Shown here in pieces: positions 61,745-64,000 of a stretch of 64,000 nt of DNA; the stretch's first letter is position 1; every line of letters starts with the position of its first letter. The stretch covers positions 4,918,501 to 4,982,500 of the forward strand of contig NZ_CP012109.1 in NCBI RefSeq assembly GCF_000280925.3, written 5' to 3'. Both the position numbers and the translations under genes were made by a program. Source of the DNA: Myxococcus hansupus (lineage in GTDB: Bacteria > Myxococcota > Myxococcia > Myxococcales > Myxococcaceae). Under the pieces are notes generated by a model that did no database searches, was not told where the DNA came from, and worked only from the letters and a program-made list of their open reading frames with translations.

Positions 61745-62593
61745 TCAGCGAAGGGTGCGCTCGGCCGCCTCGAGCGTGTTGCGCATCAACATCGCGATGG
61801 TCATGGGCCCCACCCCGCCGGGCACCGGGGTGATGTACGCGGCGCGCTCGGCGGCCGGGGCGAACTCCACGTCCCCCACCAGCTTGCCGTCCGGCTTGCG
61901 ATTCATCCCCACGTCGATGACCACGGCGCCGGGTTTGATCCACGCGCCCTTCACCAGCTCGGCCACGCCCACCGCGACCACCAGGATGTCCGCGCCCTCC
62001 ACCTCGCGGCGCAGGTCGCTCTTGCTGTGGCAGATGGTCACCGTGGCGTTCTTCTGGAGCAGCATCAGCGCCATGGGCTTGCCCACGATGTTGCTGCGGC
62101 CCACCACCACGGCCCGCTTGCCCGCGGGCTCACAGCCAATCTCCTCCAAGAGCCGCATCACGCCAAAAGGCGTACACGCGCGGGTGGCGGGCCGCCCCAG
62201 CAGCAGGTTTCCCGCGTTGAGCGGGTGGAAGCCGTCCGCGTCCTTCTCCGGCTTCACGGCGGAGATGATGACGTCCGGGTCGATGTGCCGGGGCAGCGGG
62301 AGCTGCACCAGGATGCCGTGCACCGCCGGGTCCTCGTTGAGCTGGTGGATGAGCTTCAGCAGCGCGTCCTGGGTGATGTCCTCGGCTGGGTGGAGCTCCC
62401 AGGAGTTGAAGCCCACCTCCTCGGCGGCCTTCTTCTTCCCGTTGACGTAGACCTTGGAGGCGGGGTCCTCCCCCACGCGCACCACGGCCAGCCCCGGCGT
62501 CAGGCCGTGCTCGCGCTGGAGCCGGTCCACCGCCGCCTTGACCTCCGCACGCACGCGCGCGGCGACTGCCTTGCCATCCATCAACTGGGCCAT
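61745..62593 (-). CDS. folD: Bifunctional methylene-THF dehydrogenase/cyclohydrolase
   Basis: A 282-residue FolD. Active-site [13 protein letters not shown] (Lys53 catalytic) and Rossmann [15 protein letters not shown] with PLPRHID and [16 protein letters not shown]. Interconverts methylene-, methenyl- and formyl-THF, linking to gcvT and metF in the window. ATG 62593 gives the family start [15 protein letters not shown] start at 62605 is possible. Only five bases separate this start from the ATG of the divergent gene. Confidence 0.96.
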   Translation of the reverse strand: MAQLMDGKAVAARVRAEVKAAVDRLQREHGLTPGLAVVRVGEDPASKVYVNGKKKAAEEVGFNSWELHPAEDITQDALLKLIHQLNEDPAVHGILVQLPLPRHIDPDVIISAVKPEKDADGFHPLNAGNLLLGRPATRACTPFGVMRLLEEIGCEPAGKRAVVVGRSNIVGKPMALMLLQKNATVTICHSKSDLRREVEGADILVVAVGVAELVKGAWIKPGAVVIDVGMNRKPDGKLVGDVEFAPAAERAAYITPVPGGVGPMTIAMLMRNTLEAAERTLR

Positions 62594-62598
62594 AAGGC

Positions 62599-63465
62599 AT
62601 GGCACTCTATGCGAAACTCCCCCGCCGGAAAGGGAGCGGAACCTCGGTCATGGGTGCAGGAACAGTACTTGGAGGGATGTTGGGGCTGATGGCGGGCCTG
62701 CTCGTGGGCAGCCCGTGGGCCATCGTCCTGTTCCTCATCGCGGGCGGCTTCGCGGGGCGCTACTACGACTCCCTGAACGCGATGCCGCCGCAGGACCCGG
62801 AGGCCCTGTCCGACTTCACGCCCGCGTACCTGCCCTACGACGACACGGACACGGACATACGCCCGGCACGGCGGGAAGAACCCTACGAACAGCTCGCCAG
62901 TGACTTGTGCGCCGTCTTCGTGGAGGTGGCGCATGCCGACGGAGAGGTCCGCCGCGACGAGGTCAAGGTGGTGCGCCGGTACTTCCAGAAGACGCTGGGC
63001 TACGGGCCCGAGGCGCTGGAGGTCGTCCGGGGCCACCTGAAGACCTTCCTGGCCCGCCCGCCCGACCTGGACGCCGCGGTCAGCGCCTGTGAAGCGCAAC
63101 TGCCCGCCTCCGAGCGGCACCGGCTGCTCGACACGCTGTACGAGCTGGCGCTCGCGGACGGCGGCATGCAGCGCTCCGAGCGCGAGGTGCTGCGCCGCGT
63201 GGCCGAGGGCCTGGGCATCTCCGAGGCGGACGAGCACGCCATCATCTCCAGCCACCTGGGCGCGAGCGACGAGCACTACGCCGCCCTGGGCCTGACGCCC
63301 GACGCGACGGACGTGGAGGTGAAACGCGCCTTCCGACAGCTCGCCGCCGAGTTCCATCCCGACAAAGCCGCCCACCTGGGCCGTCAGGCCGCCGAGCAGG
63401 CGGCCCGTCGCTTCCAGGAAGTCCGCGACGCGTACGAAGAGATTCGGCGCCTGCGCGGCCTGTAA
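62599..63465 (+). CDS. DjlA-like membrane TerB/DnaJ co-chaperone
   Basis: A 288-residue protein with a glycine-rich membrane hairpin (about 19-52, [20 protein letters not shown]), a TerB-type helical domain (about 98-220, [20 protein letters not shown] and [20 protein letters not shown]) and a C-terminal J domain ([20 protein letters not shown], with HPD in [10 protein letters not shown]). The layout is DjlA-like: stimulates DnaK at the membrane. ATG 62650 (GGGAG upstream) may be the true start, giving 271 residues and a normal gap to folD. Confidence 0.88.
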   Translation: MALYAKLPRRKGSGTSVMGAGTVLGGMLGLMAGLLVGSPWAIVLFLIAGGFAGRYYDSLNAMPPQDPEALSDFTPAYLPYDDTDTDIRPARREEPYEQLASDLCAVFVEVAHADGEVRRDEVKVVRRYFQKTLGYGPEALEVVRGHLKTFLARPPDLDAAVSACEAQLPASERHRLLDTLYELALADGGMQRSEREVLRRVAEGLGISEADEHAIISSHLGASDEHYAALGLTPDATDVEVKRAFRQLAAEFHPDKAAHLGRQAAEQAARRFQEVRDAYEEIRRLRGL

Positions 63466-63515
63466 CACCGGGTTACATCCCCACAGACGCCCACGACGAG
63501 GACAGACCTCCAGCC

Positions 63516-64000
63516 ATGAGCCAGCAGCGCAACGGCCCCAAGAAGAAGGAACCGGCGTTCGCCAACAACCCCTTCAAGTCCGCCATCCAGACGATGAAGG
63601 ACGAGGAGAAGAAGGCGGCGCAGGAGAAGGCCGCCACGCAGGCCGCCCAGCGCAAGGCCGCGGCGCCCCCGCCCCGGGCCGCGAAGGCCCCGAAGGTCCG
63701 CGAGGAGGACGACGCCTCCCTCTTCTTCTCCGCCATGGACGGCGTGCAACAAATCACCAACCGGGGCGAGGCCCCCGCCCCCAACCCCCGCCTGCCGGAA
63801 ATCATCGACGAGAACGCGGAGGCGCTGGCGCAGCTCTCCGAGCTGGTCGCCGGCCAGGGGGACTTCGACTTCACCGGCTCGGATGAGTTCCTCGAGGGCG
63901 CGGGCCCTGGCGTCGACCGGAACCTGCTGCGCGCGCTGCGCCGCGGAGACTTCGCCATCCAGGGACAGTTGGACCTGCACGGGAAGACGCAGGTGGAGGC
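63516..64000 (+). CDS. Smr-domain protein, N-terminal part
   Basis: An open frame from ATG 63516 to the window end, about 161 residues seen. After a Lys/Ala/Pro-rich N-terminus (MSQQRNGPKKKEPAFANNPF), an acidic patch and helix lead to LLRALRRGDFAIQGQLDLHG, the start of a Smr (small MutS-related) domain with its LDLHG motif. Smr proteins act as nucleases on RNA or DNA. Spaced 50 bp after the DjlA-like gene. Confidence 0.8.
   Translation, partial: MSQQRNGPKKKEPAFANNPFKSAIQTMKDEEKKAAQEKAATQAAQRKAAAPPPRAAKAPKVREEDDASLFFSAMDGVQQITNRGEAPAPNPRLPEIIDENAEALAQLSELVAGQGDFDFTGSDEFLEGAGPGVDRNLLRALRRGDFAIQGQLDLHGKTQVE

Overview
This window looks like a chromosomal segment of a myxobacterium, most likely Myxococcus or a close relative. 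The evidence is a GC content near 68-70%, strongly G/C-biased third codon positions (which create very long spurious ORFs opposite real genes), recognisable homologues of the M. xanthus motility lipoproteins Tgl and CglB, a DUF2378/TIGR02265 paralogue (a myxobacterial family), and the usual myxobacterial mix of vWA, TPR and regulatory-like-repeat surface proteins. I see no insertion sequence, prophage or CRISPR array.

Layout. Bases 1-2.8 kb: an OPT-family transporter (cut by the window edge) behind a MerR regulator, divergent from a stand-alone GyrI-like effector-binding protein, with a 25-bp dyad between them. 2.8-9 kb, minus strand: PfkB sugar kinase, recO, a RodZ-like HTH membrane protein, tgl, two uncharacterised proteins, a lytic transglycosylase translationally coupled to a phasin-like protein, and a second phasin-like protein. 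9-23.8 kb, minus strand: the classic informational cluster tRNA-Thr/Tyr/Gly/Thr-tuf-rpmG-tRNA-Trp-secE-nusG-rplK-rplA-rplJ-rplL-rpoB-rpoC, with a good promoter at 23750-23778, intercistronic hairpins and a terminator after rpoC. 23.8-28.1 kb, minus strand: rlmB, an exported protein, a RimK-like ATP-grasp ligase, cglB and a DsrE-like protein. 28.2-36.5 kb, mostly plus: HEAT-repeat protein, HAD phosphatase, a protein with a 72-bp tandem repeat, HrpB helicase, a GNAT protein, and two exported or uncharacterised proteins.

36.6-46.3 kb: ferredoxin, aspartate-semialdehyde dehydrogenase, rhodanese, acyl-CoA dehydrogenase, tRNA-Cys with clear promoter and terminator, a beta-helix lipoprotein divergent from a SpoIID/LytB protein, a TonB-type protein and a cation efflux transporter. 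46.4-54.7 kb: the glycine cleavage operon gcvT-gcvH-gcvP, divergent metF (folate one-carbon theme) with a small membrane protein, the DUF2378 protein and a sensor kinase that share a convergent CTAG stop. 54.9-59.7 kb, minus strand: a candidate peptide system made of a DUF5819 (SdpA-like) protein, an HTTM (SdpB-like) membrane protein, an 80-residue secreted peptide flanked by two strong hairpins, and an 893-residue protein with carboxypeptidase-regulatory-like repeats. 59.8-64 kb: ADP-ribosylglycohydrolase, a methyltransferase, folD, a TerB/DnaJ membrane protein, and the start of an Smr-domain protein.

Most of the window is conserved core. The best candidate for something undescribed is the SdpAB-like peptide locus at about 57.5-59.8 kb. 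Also notable are the two stimulatable motility lipoproteins (tgl, cglB) on either side of the rpoBC cluster, and the MerR/OPT/GyrI divergon.
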